64,000 nt of DNA from Rhodoferax sp. (lineage in GTDB: Bacteria; Pseudomonadota; Gammaproteobacteria; Burkholderiales; Burkholderiaceae_C), in the NCBI GenBank assembly GCA_031291305.1, contig JARLJH010000052.1, positions 119,515 to 183,514 on the forward strand, in the 5' to 3' direction. Under the pieces are notes generated by a model. That model was not told the DNA's origin. It saw only the letters and a program-made list of their open reading frames with translations, and ran no database searches. This document shows positions 24,725 through 35,051 of the stretch, in pieces; the first letter of the stretch is position 1, and the number at the start of each line of letters is the position of its first letter. Position numbers and translations under genes: made by a program.

Positions 24725-25714
24725 TCATGTGGGAGCCAAAGGCACCACCGGATGCCGAAAACGCTCCCGGTACTGCGCCGGGCTCAAGCCCGCGGTGCGG
24801 GTGAACAGCTGGCGAAAGGCGCTCACATCGCTGTAGCCGACGCTGTCCACAATTTGCGCCAGGCTCATGCGGCTGTCTTCCAGCAGCACCTTGGCCTGCT
24901 CCACCCGCAGCGCTTGCAGGTAGGCCAGCGGGGCCATGCCCACTGCCGCCTGAAAGCGCCGGTGCAGCGTGCGGTAGCTCACGTGCAGGGCCGCGGCCAG
25001 TTCATCGCAGCTGCAGGTCTGGCGGTAGCGCTGCGCCAGCCAGTCGGCGGCCTGCTGAGCCAGCGGGTCGGCAAAGTGGCGCGACAAGGCCATGAAAGGT
25101 CGCTGCGAGGTTCTGGCCCCATCCACCAGCATGATGCCACCCACGCTGCGGGCCAGCTCGGCCCCCAACAGGCGGCGCAGCACGTGCAGCGACAAATCGG
25201 TGTGCGCCGTCATGGCTCCGGCGGTGATCACCCGCCCGCCGTCCACCAGCGCGCGGTCGGCATCGAGCTTGACCTGTGGGTAGGCTGCAGCAAACGCCGC
25301 TTGCAGCCACCAGGTGGTGGTGGCCGCGCAGCCGTCGAGCAGACCGCTCTCGGCCAGCACAAAGGTGCCGTAGCAACTGGCGGCCAGCAGCGCGTCCGGG
25401 CGCACCGTGGGCAATCGGTCCAGCACCGGCTGCCAAACGCTGTGCAATTGCTGCCTCAAGGAGGGCAGGTCTTCGGCCAAGAAACCGGGCAGGATGACGG
25501 CGGCGTAGTCGGCCAGCGTGTCCGGCAAGGCCTGCGTCTGCACCTGCACGCCATGGGCCAGCGCCACCGGGCCGCCGGAGGTGGACAGCACATCCACCCG
25601 GCAGCTCTGCGCCTGCGGGTAGCGCCGGGCCAGGCTCATCATGTCCAGTGTGGTCATGACGCTGGACAGGGTGGAGCCGGGTTCGATCAGCAGTGCGATG
25701 GCGTGGTTTGGCAT
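24725..25714 (-). CDS. GlxA-type regulator (GATase1-like domain plus AraC HTH)
   Basis: A 329-residue regulator. Residues about 5-185 form a DJ-1/PfpI (class I amidotransferase-like) domain, with ASCYGTFVLAESGLLDG giving the cysteine at the nucleophile elbow. Residues about 225-320 are the AraC double HTH (CDELAAALHVSYRTLHRRF and LAQIVDSVGYSDVSAFRQLF). Members sense small molecules such as carnitine or glycine betaine, but the ligand is unknown here. It is divergent from the SnoaL-like gene, about 90 bp apart, and therefore probably regulates it. The start at MPNHAIALLIEP fits the family better than the upstream ATG at 25774. Confidence 0.9.
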   Translation of the reverse strand: MPNHAIALLIEPGSTLSSVMTTLDMMSLARRYPQAQSCRVDVLSTSGGPVALAHGVQVQTQALPDTLADYAAVILPGFLAEDLPSLRQQLHSVWQPVLDRLPTVRPDALLAASCYGTFVLAESGLLDGCAATTTWWLQAAFAAAYPQVKLDADRALVDGGRVITAGAMTAHTDLSLHVLRRLLGAELARSVGGIMLVDGARTSQRPFMALSRHFADPLAQQAADWLAQRYRQTCSCDELAAALHVSYRTLHRRFQAAVGMAPLAYLQALRVEQAKVLLEDSRMSLAQIVDSVGYSDVSAFRQLFTRTAGLSPAQYRERFRHPVVPLAPT

Positions 25715-25804
25715 TTTTGCCCTTTGTTTTTGGCAATTCTGCCACTTCACGCCGCCCATTCCAACGCGCACCATGGAGGTCTTTTCAACCCCTCAAGCAA
25801 GCCC

Positions 25805-26209
25805 ATGAACCACCACTTTGACACCCCCGTTCAGCAAGACATCTGGCGCACCGTGCGCGCCATGAACGATGCCTGGACGAAGGGCAACCCGGACGATCTG
25901 GTGAACTTCTTTCACCCCCAGATGGTTGCCGTCACCGCCACCGACCGGCTGCGCCGCCTGGGCCAGGCTGAGTGTGTGGCCGGCTGGAAGGGCTTTGCCC
26001 AGGCCGCCACCATCCACCACTGGACCGAGACCGAGCCGCTGATCCAGGTCTACGGCGAGTCTGCGGTGGTGAGCTACTACTTTGACATGGCCTTCACGAT
26101 GGGCGGCCAGCGCATCGAGATGGGCGGGCGCGATCTGTTTTTCTTTGTGCGCGAACAGGGGCACTGGTGGGCGGTGGCGGATCAGCTTTCGGCTTATCCG
26201 GCTGAATGA
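25805..26209 (+). CDS. SnoaL/NTF2-like fold protein
   Basis: A 134-residue protein with the cone-shaped NTF2-like fold. The sequence shows the family layout: an N-terminal helix (DIWRTVRAMNDAWTKGNPDD), the loop FFHPQMVAVTATD, and three beta strands (AVVSYYFDMAFTMGG, RDLFFFVREQGHWWAVAD). Such proteins are small hydrolases, isomerases or binding proteins; no active site can be named. It is divergent from a GlxA-type regulator. Its last 16 bases overlap the end of the convergent thiDE gene. Confidence 0.82.
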   Translation: MNHHFDTPVQQDIWRTVRAMNDAWTKGNPDDLVNFFHPQMVAVTATDRLRRLGQAECVAGWKGFAQAATIHHWTETEPLIQVYGESAVVSYYFDMAFTMGGQRIEMGGRDLFFFVREQGHWWAVADQLSAYPAE

Positions 26210-27840
26210 AGAACTCCCAGCGTCGGCCTGGCCCGCAGCGGCATGGCGGCGCACGTTACTGCCTGACCACGCGCAAACTCCGCCATCAGTTGGCGGCAGG
26301 CCGCATCGGGGTCGCTGGCGCGGGTGATGGCGGTGATGACTGCCGCCCCAGCCACGCCCTGCGCTGCCACCTCGGCCATGTTGCGCGTATCGATCCCGGC
26401 GATACCCACCACCGGCAGGGGCAACACACCCGCCCAGTAGCGCAGGTTGTCCAGCCCCTGGGGAATCCAGGGCATGTCCTTGCTTTGCGTGGCAAAGATG
26501 GGGCCGCAGGCGATGTAGCTGGGGCGCAGCGCCCAGGCGCGGGCCACTTCCCAATAGCTGTGGGTGCTCAGCCCCAAGCGCACACCGGCCTGACGCAGCG
26601 CGGCCAGGTCCACCTGGTCCAGGTCTTCCTGCCCCAGATGCACGCCGTAGGCGCCCAGCTTCAGGGCGAGTTGCCAGTGGTCGTTGATGAAGAGTTGCGC
26701 GCCCGGCGTGGCCTGGGCCTGCGCGATGGCTTCGCGCATTTGCGACTCCAGCGTCGGGTCTTGGGCGTCTTTGATGCGCAATTGCACGGTGCGGATACCC
26801 GCAGCCAGCACCCGGCGCACCCAGGCGGCACTGTCGACCACCGCGTAAACGCCCAGATCGGCTTCGCTCAACGCGGGGAAGGCGCTGGCTTCAAGCGGCG
26901 CCGAGAGCGCGGGCAGATTCATCGCCTGCTGTGCAAAGTCCGGCTGCGCGCAGACTGGCCCGGCGCCGCCGCCAGCGGCATAGGCATGGCGCAGCGCCTG
27001 TGTGGTGGCCATTTTGGCCAGCACCACGGCCTCCGCCACGCAGTAGCCGCTGGCCAATGCGGCAGCGGCGCTGGCGGCAAAGGTGCAGCCTGTGCCGTGG
27101 TGGTGTGGCGTGTCGACACGCGGCAAGCTGAGCCAGCCGCAGGCTTGCGGGCTGTGCAGCCAGTCAGCGGCCACGCCGTCTTGCTGCGAGGCATCACCAC
27201 CAGTGATCACGACTGCCAGCGTTGAGCCTGCCAACTGCGAGAGGGCGCGCGCCACCTCTGAAATCGCCAACGCCGAATGGGACGCGCCAGCCATCCTCGT
27301 CGCGCTGGTCGGCACCGCAGCATGGCCCGCAGTTGAATCGACGGAGCTTTGCGCCGTGGCCAACAAACGCAACGCTTCATCTCGATTCGGCGTCACCAGC
27401 GTGGCGCGCGGCAGCAGCTCGCTCACATAGGCTTGTAGCAGCGCCTCATTGGCAAAGCCCGCGCCAGTGCTGGCGCCCAGCACCGGGTCCACCACCAGGG
27501 CCACGGCCTGGCCATGGGCCCGCAGACGATCCACCCAGCGGCAGACCACGCGCAGGTTGTCCACGCTGCCCAGCAGCCCGGTCTTGATGGCCTGGGGCGG
27601 CAGGTCTTGCGCCAGCGCTGCCAACTGGGCGTCCAGCAGTTCGGCGCTGACGGGTGCCACCTGCGTGACGGCCAGCGAGTTTTGCGCCGTGATGGCAGCC
27701 ACCGCCGTGCAGCCGTGCACGCCAAAGGCGGCCATCGCCTTGAGGTCGGCCTGCAAGCCCGCGCCACCACCGCTGTCGGAGCCTGCGATGCTCCAGACGA
27801 TGGGGCGGTGTGGTGTTTGCGTTGTCAAAGGTTTATGCAT
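26194..27840 (-). CDS. thiDE: Bifunctional HMP(-P) kinase / thiamin-phosphate synthase (ThiD-ThiE fusion)
   Basis: A 548-residue fusion. Residues about 12-290 are ThiD, phosphorylating hydroxymethylpyrimidine to the diphosphate (SIAGSDSGGGAGLQADLKAM, DPVLGASTGAGF, HHHGTGCTFAASAAAAL). Residues about 325-530 are ThiE, joining it to the thiazole phosphate (YAVVDSAAWVRRVLAAGIRT, QLRIKD, FINDHWQLALKLGAYGVHLG, GPIFATQSK). A roughly 30-residue insertion in ThiD (SSVDSTAGHAAVPTSATRMA) is unusual. I chose the ATG at 27840: an AGAGG from the intergenic repeat lies eight bases ahead, while the upstream ATG at 27864 would encode repeat sequence. It is the last gene of the thiamin operon. Confidence 0.92.
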   Translation of the reverse strand: MHKPLTTQTPHRPIVWSIAGSDSGGGAGLQADLKAMAAFGVHGCTAVAAITAQNSLAVTQVAPVSAELLDAQLAALAQDLPPQAIKTGLLGSVDNLRVVCRWVDRLRAHGQAVALVVDPVLGASTGAGFANEALLQAYVSELLPRATLVTPNRDEALRLLATAQSSVDSTAGHAAVPTSATRMAGASHSALAISEVARALSQLAGSTLAVVITGGDASQQDGVAADWLHSPQACGWLSLPRVDTPHHHGTGCTFAASAAAALASGYCVAEAVVLAKMATTQALRHAYAAGGGAGPVCAQPDFAQQAMNLPALSAPLEASAFPALSEADLGVYAVVDSAAWVRRVLAAGIRTVQLRIKDAQDPTLESQMREAIAQAQATPGAQLFINDHWQLALKLGAYGVHLGQEDLDQVDLAALRQAGVRLGLSTHSYWEVARAWALRPSYIACGPIFATQSKDMPWIPQGLDNLRYWAGVLPLPVVGIAGIDTRNMAEVAAQGVAGAAVITAITRASDPDAACRQLMAEFARGQAVTCAAMPLRARPTLGVLHSAG

Positions 27841-27900
27841 AAAAATGGCCTCTAGCCCAGACATTACCTTGGCATGCAGTTACTGAATTCATAGCAATAT
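27841..27900. repeat. Dispersed intergenic repeat, copy 8, bridging thiG and thiDE
   Basis: GGCCTCTAGCCCAGACATTACC ends at the thiDE side and TTCATAGCAATATC at the thiG side. It supplies the thiG stop and last codons and a Shine-Dalgarno-like AGAGG for thiDE. Confidence 0.75.
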
Positions 27901-28782
27901 CGGATACCCCGCCACCGGGGTGGAGGCGACCGCCATGTCTTGCTGGGCCATGACACCGGCCTCAAACGCCAGGCGGCCAGATTCGATGCCGAGTTTGAAG
28001 GCCCGCGCCATGCGCACCGGGTCCAGCGCCTTGGCCACCGCCGTGTTGAGCAGCACGCCGTCCAGCCCCAGCTCCATGGCCTGCACCGCATCGGCTGGCG
28101 AGCCGATGCCCGCGTCCACAATCAGCGGCACACCCGGCAGGCGGGCACGCAAGGTGCGCAGCGCACCGGGGTTGACCAGGCCCTGGCCCGAGCCAATGGG
28201 CGCGCCCCAGGGCATCAAAATCTGGCAGCCCACGTCGAGCAGGCGTTGGCAACTCACCAGGTCATCGGTGCAGTAGGGAAAGACTTCAAAGCCGTCTTTG
28301 ACCAGTTGGCGCGCGGCCTCCACCAACTCAAACGGGTCGGGCTGCAGCGTGTGCTCATCGCCCACCACTTCGAGCTTGATCCAGGGCGTGCCAAACAGCT
28401 CACGCGCCATCTGCGCCAGCGTGACGGCCTCGCGCGCTGTGCGGCAACCGGCGGTGTTGGGCAGCAGGTGGGCGCCGCTGGCTTTGACCATGGCAAAGAA
28501 ATCACTGGCGGGCGCGCCAGTGGCGAGTTGGCGGCGCAGGCCGACGGTGACTACTTGTGCGCCGGAGGCGGCAATGGCCTCTTGCAGCACCGCCGGTGAC
28601 GGGTAGCCCGCCGTGCCCAGCAGGAAGCGGCTCTGTAGTGTGCGACCGCCGATTTTCCAGGGCATTGACGGGTGGAGACTGGGCGCCTGGGCGCTCTGCT
28701 CCGTGTCCCCCGCCCGCTGCGCGGGCTCCTCCTTGACCTGCGCAGAACGCCCTGCTTCCAAATCTCTCGGTGTTGTCGGCAT
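27889..28782 (-). CDS. thiG: Thiazole synthase ThiG (with repeat-derived N-terminal extension)
   Basis: A 297-residue enzyme that forms the thiazole phosphate of thiamin from 1-deoxyxylulose phosphate, dehydroglycine (from ThiO) and sulfur carried on ThiS. The core begins [19 protein letters not shown] and includes [33 protein letters not shown] and [18 protein letters not shown]. The first 39 residues are an extra segment encoded partly by a palindromic repeat element (28681-28758); normal ThiG has about 255-265 residues. The start is well supported by a GGAGG formed by the last Gly-Gly codons of thiS. An internal ATG at 28665 would give the standard length but lacks a ribosome site. Confidence 0.93.
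   Translation of the reverse strand: MPTTPRDLEAGRSAQVKEEPAQRAGDTEQSAQAPSLHPSMPWKIGGRTLQSRFLLGTAGYPSPAVLQEAIAASGAQVVTVGLRRQLATGAPASDFFAMVKASGAHLLPNTAGCRTAREAVTLAQMARELFGTPWIKLEVVGDEHTLQPDPFELVEAARQLVKDGFEVFPYCTDDLVSCQRLLDVGCQILMPWGAPIGSGQGLVNPGALRTLRARLPGVPLIVDAGIGSPADAVQAMELGLDGVLLNTAVAKALDPVRMARAFKLGIESGRLAFEAGVMAQQDMAVASTPVAGYPILL
28681..28758. repeat. Palindromic repeat element (second family) inside thiG
   Basis: Arms GGGCGCTCTGC (28689-28699) and GCAGAACGCCC (28742-28752) flank a core with CGTGTCCCCCGCCCG and GCGGGCTCCTCCTT that is shared with the element at 35839-35924. Here it encodes about residues 9-33 of ThiG. Confidence 0.7.
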
Positions 28783-28786
28783 GTGC

Positions 28787-29014
28787 CTAACCTCCTTCGA
28801 TCGGTTGAAACGTCAGAATGGTGTCGCCCACGGCCAGTGGCTGTTCGCCACGCAAAGCGCGCGGCACAAACTGGCCGTTGACCGCGGTGGCCACGGCCTG
28901 GGGCGGCGTGCCCAGCGCGTCAACCCAGGCCTGCAAGCTGCGGGCACGGGTGTGCTCTGGCTTGCCGTTCACCACCACGGTGAAGGTGTCGGATGCAGTC
29001 TCTGTGCGACTCAT
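28787..29014 (-). CDS. thiS: Sulfur carrier protein ThiS
   Basis: A 75-residue ubiquitin-like protein ending in the essential Gly-Gly (FQPIEGG), which is adenylated and then carries the sulfur used by ThiG. Typical strands are seen in [17 protein letters not shown] and [12 protein letters not shown]. It overlaps thiO by four bases (ATGA) and is followed after four bases by thiG. The codons of the terminal Gly-Gly (GGA GGT) serve as the Shine-Dalgarno of thiG. Confidence 0.92.
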   Translation of the reverse strand: MSRTETASDTFTVVVNGKPEHTRARSLQAWVDALGTPPQAVATAVNGQFVPRALRGEQPLAVGDTILTFQPIEGG

Positions 29015-30069
29015 AGAAATCCTTCCTGCAGCACCTGCTCCACGATGGCCGGAGCAATCAGCCAGCCGTGGCGGTACAGACCGTTGATGCGGGTGATGCC
29101 GCTGGCGCGCTCAATCAGCGGCAGGTTGTCCGGCAGGGCCGGGCGCAGGTTGGACTCGGAATGCACCACGCGCGCCTCGGCCAGCTCGGGCAGCACGCTG
29201 TGCGCGGCGCTGAGCAGCTCCAGCGTGCTGCGCAGCGACACCGGTGAGCGGTCTTCGCTCTCGATCTCGCTGGCACCCACCACCACCAGGTCGCCCGGGC
29301 GCGGCACGATGTAGACCGAATGGCGCGGGTGCATCAGGCGCAGTGAGCGCGTCAGCACGATGCCTGGCGCATGCAGCCAGAACACCTCGCCGCGCACGCC
29401 GCGCACCGGCAGTTGGGGGCGCGCGCCGGTGCCGCGCACGTCAAACACCTGGTCGAAGCGATGCCGCTCGCCCTGAGCCGATTCCCCCTGAACTTGCACC
29501 GTCAGCACGCCAGCATCTGCGGTCTGCACTGTGCTGTGCCAATGCCATTGCACGCCCTGGGCCGTGCCCTGATAGGCCAGCGCCTGCATGGCTTGCACGG
29601 TGTGGATGTGACCTTCGCTGGGCAGCAACCAGCTCAAGGCCGGGCCGTGAACCGCAGGCTCCAGCTCGGCCAGACGCGCTGCATCCAACGGTTCGGGCTG
29701 GTAGGGCGCGCCGGCCTTGGACTGCAGCAGGCCGACCACGCGTTGCGCGGCACCGGCATCACTGCGGTGGGCCAGCAACAGGCTGCCTTGCAGGCGTAAG
29801 GCCACCGGATCACCCAGGCTTTGCACGATGTCCGGCCAAAGCTGGCAAGATCGCAAGCCCCAGGCAAACACGCGTGCGTCGGCGCACTCCAGCTCGGCCA
29901 CGGGGCTGAGCATGCCCGCCGCCGTCCAGCCCGCCGCCTCGCTGCCCGACTCGACTTTGGGGCCGGGGCCGCTGGCCGGGTCAAACACGTCCACCCGGTG
30001 CCCGGCGCGGCTGAGGTGTAGCGCCAGCAGGCGCCCAAGCAGGCCTGCGCCTGCGATGCCAATGTGCAT
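29011..30069 (-). CDS. thiO: Glycine oxidase ThiO
   Basis: A 352-residue FAD-dependent oxidase of the D-amino-acid-oxidase fold that converts glycine to the imine used for thiazole synthesis. The dinucleotide-binding motif is GIAGAGLLGRLLALHLSRAGH at the N-terminus. YIVPRPGDLVVVGASEIESE and the C-terminal GLYRHGWLIAPAIVEQVL are family landmarks. GGAG stands ten bases before the ATG; the open frame running to 30267 is overlap with thiC. It lies 32 bp after thiC and overlaps thiS by four bases, in an aerobic-type thiazole pathway (ThiO rather than ThiH). Confidence 0.92.
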   Translation of the reverse strand: MHIGIAGAGLLGRLLALHLSRAGHRVDVFDPASGPGPKVESGSEAAGWTAAGMLSPVAELECADARVFAWGLRSCQLWPDIVQSLGDPVALRLQGSLLLAHRSDAGAAQRVVGLLQSKAGAPYQPEPLDAARLAELEPAVHGPALSWLLPSEGHIHTVQAMQALAYQGTAQGVQWHWHSTVQTADAGVLTVQVQGESAQGERHRFDQVFDVRGTGARPQLPVRGVRGEVFWLHAPGIVLTRSLRLMHPRHSVYIVPRPGDLVVVGASEIESEDRSPVSLRSTLELLSAAHSVLPELAEARVVHSESNLRPALPDNLPLIERASGITRINGLYRHGWLIAPAIVEQVLQEGFL

Positions 30070-30101
30070 GTCAGTTCTCCTGATCGTGTGGGTGGTGCGG
30101 G

Positions 30102-32066
<1,965 letters not shown>

Positions 32067-32079
32067 CTAGGCACTGCTC

Positions 32080-32165
32080 TGCACTTCTTACGCTGGTATG
32101 AACCAGATCAAGTTCACGGGTTTGACCATCCATCTCAGCGCAACCGTTGCGCACCCCGGGCTGCG
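32080..32165 (-). ncRNA. TPP riboswitch (THI element)
   Basis: Read on the minus strand, the conserved blocks appear in order: GGGGTGCGCAACG, CTGAGATGG, AAACCCGTGAACTTGATCTG and ATACCAGCGTAAGAAG. This is the thi-box consensus. It lies about 105 bases before the thiC GTG. Binding of thiamin pyrophosphate should lower expression of the whole thiC-O-S-G-DE operon; a following GC-rich hairpin near 32048-32077 may form the expression platform. Confidence 0.93.
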
Positions 32166-32269
32166 CGCAGTGTATGACAAATTTGGACAATGACTGGGTA
32201 CGCAGCCGCAAGCCCATGCTCGGGCCTGTCCCGTATGACAATGGCCAACCGCATCAAGGACTACCGTCG

Positions 32270-33337
32270 ATGAACATCCCCGCCCTGCGCCTGCACCACC
32301 AGCACATTGCCCTGCCGCACCTGAAACGCCCTGAGCAGGTGGTCGCCTGGCTGGGTGGTCTGCAAGGGCAGGACTACCCCGGTGCCAAGTGGTCCATCGC
32401 TCTGCGTTTGCCACACGCCACCGAGGCTGATGTGGCGCAGGCGTTCGATGCCGGCAAGATCGTGCGCAGCTGGCCGATGCGTGGCACGCTGCATGTGGTG
32501 GCGGCCGAAGACTTGCGCTGGATGCTGATGTTGACCTCGCCCAAAAACATCGCCATCAGTGCCAGCCGCCGCCGTGCGCTGGAATTGGACGATGCCACGC
32601 TGGCGCGTTGCCGTGAGGTCTTCACCCAAGCCCTGCAAGGCGGCAAACAGCTCTCACGCGAGGGCATGTATGCCGCCCTGGCGCAGTCCCACATCTCCAC
32701 CGAAGGGTCCCGTGGCTACCACATCCTGTGGAACTGCGCCTTGCACGGTCTGATCTGTTTGGCTGCCACCAACGACAAGGATCAGAACTTTGCCCTGGTC
32801 GAAGAATGGTTGCCACCCACGCCGCCCAAGACCCGAGATGAGGCGCTGGCCGAATTGGCCGCGCGCTACTTTTTGAGTCGTGGCCCGGCCACGCTGCAAG
32901 ACTTCATCTGGTGGTCAGGCTTGAGCGCGACCGAGGCGCGCAGCGGGAACGCGGCGATCCAGTCCCAGTTGGTGAAAGACACCGCGAATGGTCTCAGCTA
33001 CTGGATGCCCGCCGAAAGCCGCTTGCCCAAAGATGCGCCCAGCGCCTTTGCCCTGCCCGGCTTTGACGAATACCTGCTGGGCTACAAAGACCGCAGCGCC
33101 GTGCTGGACGCGGCCCACGCCGAGCAGGTGTGCCCTGGTGGCAACGGTGTGTTCGCCGCCACCATCGTGATCGACGGGCGTGTGGTGGGCACGTGGAAGC
33201 GCGTCTTCAAAAAGGCGGGGATTGAAATCACCGCATCACCGTTCAAGGCCATGAGGCCAGAAGACATGCAGCGTTTCTCCGACGCCGTGCAGCGCTATGG
33301 TGCGTTTTACCAATTGCCGGTGCGGGTGGTTTTATAG
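32270..33337 (+). CDS. Winged-helix DNA-binding domain protein (HTH_42 type)
   Basis: A 355-residue protein of the winged-helix family that includes DNA-interstrand-crosslink glycosylases (YcaQ/AlkX-like). Family landmarks are VVAWLGGLQGQDYPGAKWSI, VRSWPMRGTLHVVAAEDLRW, EGSRGYHILWNCALHGLICL, ATLQDFIWWSGL and PGFDEYLLGYKDRS. The QxQ element expected in active YcaQ glycosylases appears as QGQD (about residues 32-35). AAGGA stands ten bases ahead of the ATG. It is divergent from the thiamin operon and unrelated to it by context. DNA repair is the likely field. Confidence 0.83.
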   Translation: MNIPALRLHHQHIALPHLKRPEQVVAWLGGLQGQDYPGAKWSIALRLPHATEADVAQAFDAGKIVRSWPMRGTLHVVAAEDLRWMLMLTSPKNIAISASRRRALELDDATLARCREVFTQALQGGKQLSREGMYAALAQSHISTEGSRGYHILWNCALHGLICLAATNDKDQNFALVEEWLPPTPPKTRDEALAELAARYFLSRGPATLQDFIWWSGLSATEARSGNAAIQSQLVKDTANGLSYWMPAESRLPKDAPSAFALPGFDEYLLGYKDRSAVLDAAHAEQVCPGGNGVFAATIVIDGRVVGTWKRVFKKAGIEITASPFKAMRPEDMQRFSDAVQRYGAFYQLPVRVVL

Positions 33338-33382
33338 GGTGGTTTTGAGGTGCGATACTTGACCGCTGCAGTTTGCTTCAAC

Positions 33383-33428
33383 TTAAATAGCAATATGCCA
33401 AGCAAATACAATGGCTACAGCCACAAAA
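33383..33428. repeat. Dispersed intergenic repeat, copy 9
   Basis: TTAAATAGCAATATGCCAAG then ATGGCTACAGCCACAAAA. It lies directly upstream of hsdM and may provide its promoter or leader. Confidence 0.55.
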
Positions 33429-33432
33429 CACC

Positions 33433-34989
33433 ATGATTACCGGCGACATCAAAAGCAAAATCGACCAAATCTGGAACGCCTTCTGGTCCGGCGGCATTGC
33501 CAACCCCATCGAAGTCATCGAGCAAATCACCTACCTGCTCTTTCTGCGCCGCCTGGACGACCTGCACACCCTGGAAGAAAACAAGGCCACCCGTCTCAAG
33601 CGCCCCATGGAACGCCGCCTCTTTCCCGCAGGCGCCGACGCACGGGGCCGGGCGTATGACAGCCTGCGCTGGAGCCGCTTCAAGAACGAAGCCCCCAGCG
33701 AAATGTTCGCCATCGTCGGCGAGCACGTCTTCCCCTTTCTGCGCACCCTGGGCTCGGATGACTCCACCTACGCCCACCACATGAAGGATGCCCGCTTCAC
33801 CATCCCCACGCCAGCGCTCTTGGCCAAGGTGGTGGACCTGCTGGATGCCGTGCCCATGGACAACCGCGACACCAAGGGCGACCTTTACGAATACATGCTG
33901 GGCAAAATCGCCAGCGCCGGGCAAAACGGCCAGTTCCGCACCCCACGCCACATCATTCAGCTCATGGTGGAAATGACCGCCCCCACGCCCACCGACACCA
34001 TTTGCGACCCGGCCAGTGGCACTTGCGGCTTCTTGGTAGCGGCGGGCGAATACCTGCGTGAGCAACACGCCAGCCTGTTCCACGATGCCAAGCTCAACCG
34101 GCACTTCAACCATGGCATGTTCCATGGCTACGACTTTGACAACACCATGCTGCGCATCGGCAGCATGAACATGATGCTGCACGGCGTGGACAACCCTGCC
34201 ATCACCTACCGCGACTCGCTGGGCCAGGAGCACAGCTTTGAGGAAGGCCGCTACAGCCTGGTGCTGGCCAATCCCCCGTTCGCCGGCAGCCTGGACTACG
34301 AGAACGTGGCCAAGGACTTGCTGCAAACCGTCAAGACCAAAAAGACCGAGCTGCTCTTCCTGGCCCTGTTCCTGCGCCTGCTCAAACCTGGTGGCCGCGC
34401 GGCGGTGATCGTGCCCGACGGCGTACTCTTTGGCTCCAGCACCGCCCACAAGGCCCTGCGCAAAATGCTGGTGGAAGACCAAAAGTTGGACGGCATCGTC
34501 AGCCTGCCCGGCGGCGTGTTCAAGCCCTACGCGGGTGTCAGCACCGCAATCCTGTTCTTCACCAAGACCAACAGCGGCGGCACCGAGCAAGTCTGGTTCT
34601 ACGACATGCAGGCCGACGGCTACAGCCTGGACGACAAGCGCCAGCCGCTCTTGCCTGAAGATAAATTGGGCCTGCAGCCCTTGAAAGACAAGCGCAACCA
34701 GCTATTAAAGGAAGAGCACATCAAAAACAACCTGCCCGATGTGCTGGCCCGCTGGGCGCAGCGTGGGGGCACGGAACGCCAGCGCAGCCGCACCGAACAA
34801 AGCTTCTGCGTGCCGAAGGCTGACATTGCCGCCAACGGCTACGACCTGAGCATCAACCGCTACAAGGAAGTGGTGCATGCGCAAGTGCAGCACCGTGCGC
34901 CCTCGGAGATCTTGGCGGAGCTGGCCAAGCTGGAGGACGAAATTGCGGCGGGGATGAAGGCGTTGGAGGGGATGCTGGAAGTCAAATAA
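33433..34989 (+). CDS. hsdM: Type I restriction-modification methyltransferase subunit HsdM
   Basis: A 518-residue N6-adenine methyltransferase. The N-terminal helical domain (about 1-130) is followed by the SAM-binding motif DPASGTCGFL (about residues 194-203) and the catalytic NPPF (about 279-282). It works as M2S with HsdS to methylate, and as R2M2S with HsdR to restrict, unmodified DNA. The C-terminus reads AAGMKALEGMLEVK; the same DNA, slightly altered, recurs 1051 bp downstream just before hsdS, marking the place where a toxin-antitoxin cassette separated hsdM from hsdS. The ATG starts five bases after the repeat copy. Confidence 0.95.
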   Translation: MITGDIKSKIDQIWNAFWSGGIANPIEVIEQITYLLFLRRLDDLHTLEENKATRLKRPMERRLFPAGADARGRAYDSLRWSRFKNEAPSEMFAIVGEHVFPFLRTLGSDDSTYAHHMKDARFTIPTPALLAKVVDLLDAVPMDNRDTKGDLYEYMLGKIASAGQNGQFRTPRHIIQLMVEMTAPTPTDTICDPASGTCGFLVAAGEYLREQHASLFHDAKLNRHFNHGMFHGYDFDNTMLRIGSMNMMLHGVDNPAITYRDSLGQEHSFEEGRYSLVLANPPFAGSLDYENVAKDLLQTVKTKKTELLFLALFLRLLKPGGRAAVIVPDGVLFGSSTAHKALRKMLVEDQKLDGIVSLPGGVFKPYAGVSTAILFFTKTNSGGTEQVWFYDMQADGYSLDDKRQPLLPEDKLGLQPLKDKRNQLLKEEHIKNNLPDVLARWAQRGGTERQRSRTEQSFCVPKADIAANGYDLSINRYKEVVHAQVQHRAPSEILAELAKLEDEIAAGMKALEGMLEVK

Positions 34990-35015
34990 TAGTTACTTGA
35001 TGTTCATTTAACTAT
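34989..35015. promoter_or_regulatory. Inverted repeat upstream of the toxin-antitoxin pair
   Basis: ATAGTTA (34989-34995) and TAACTAT (35009-35015) are perfect 7-bp arms with a 13-bp spacer, between hsdM and the antitoxin gene. It may be the autoregulatory operator, or a relic of the dispersed repeat. Confidence 0.4.
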
Positions 35016-35051
35016 TAAAATTCATCTCATTCAATTGTTGAGAGCCTCGCC

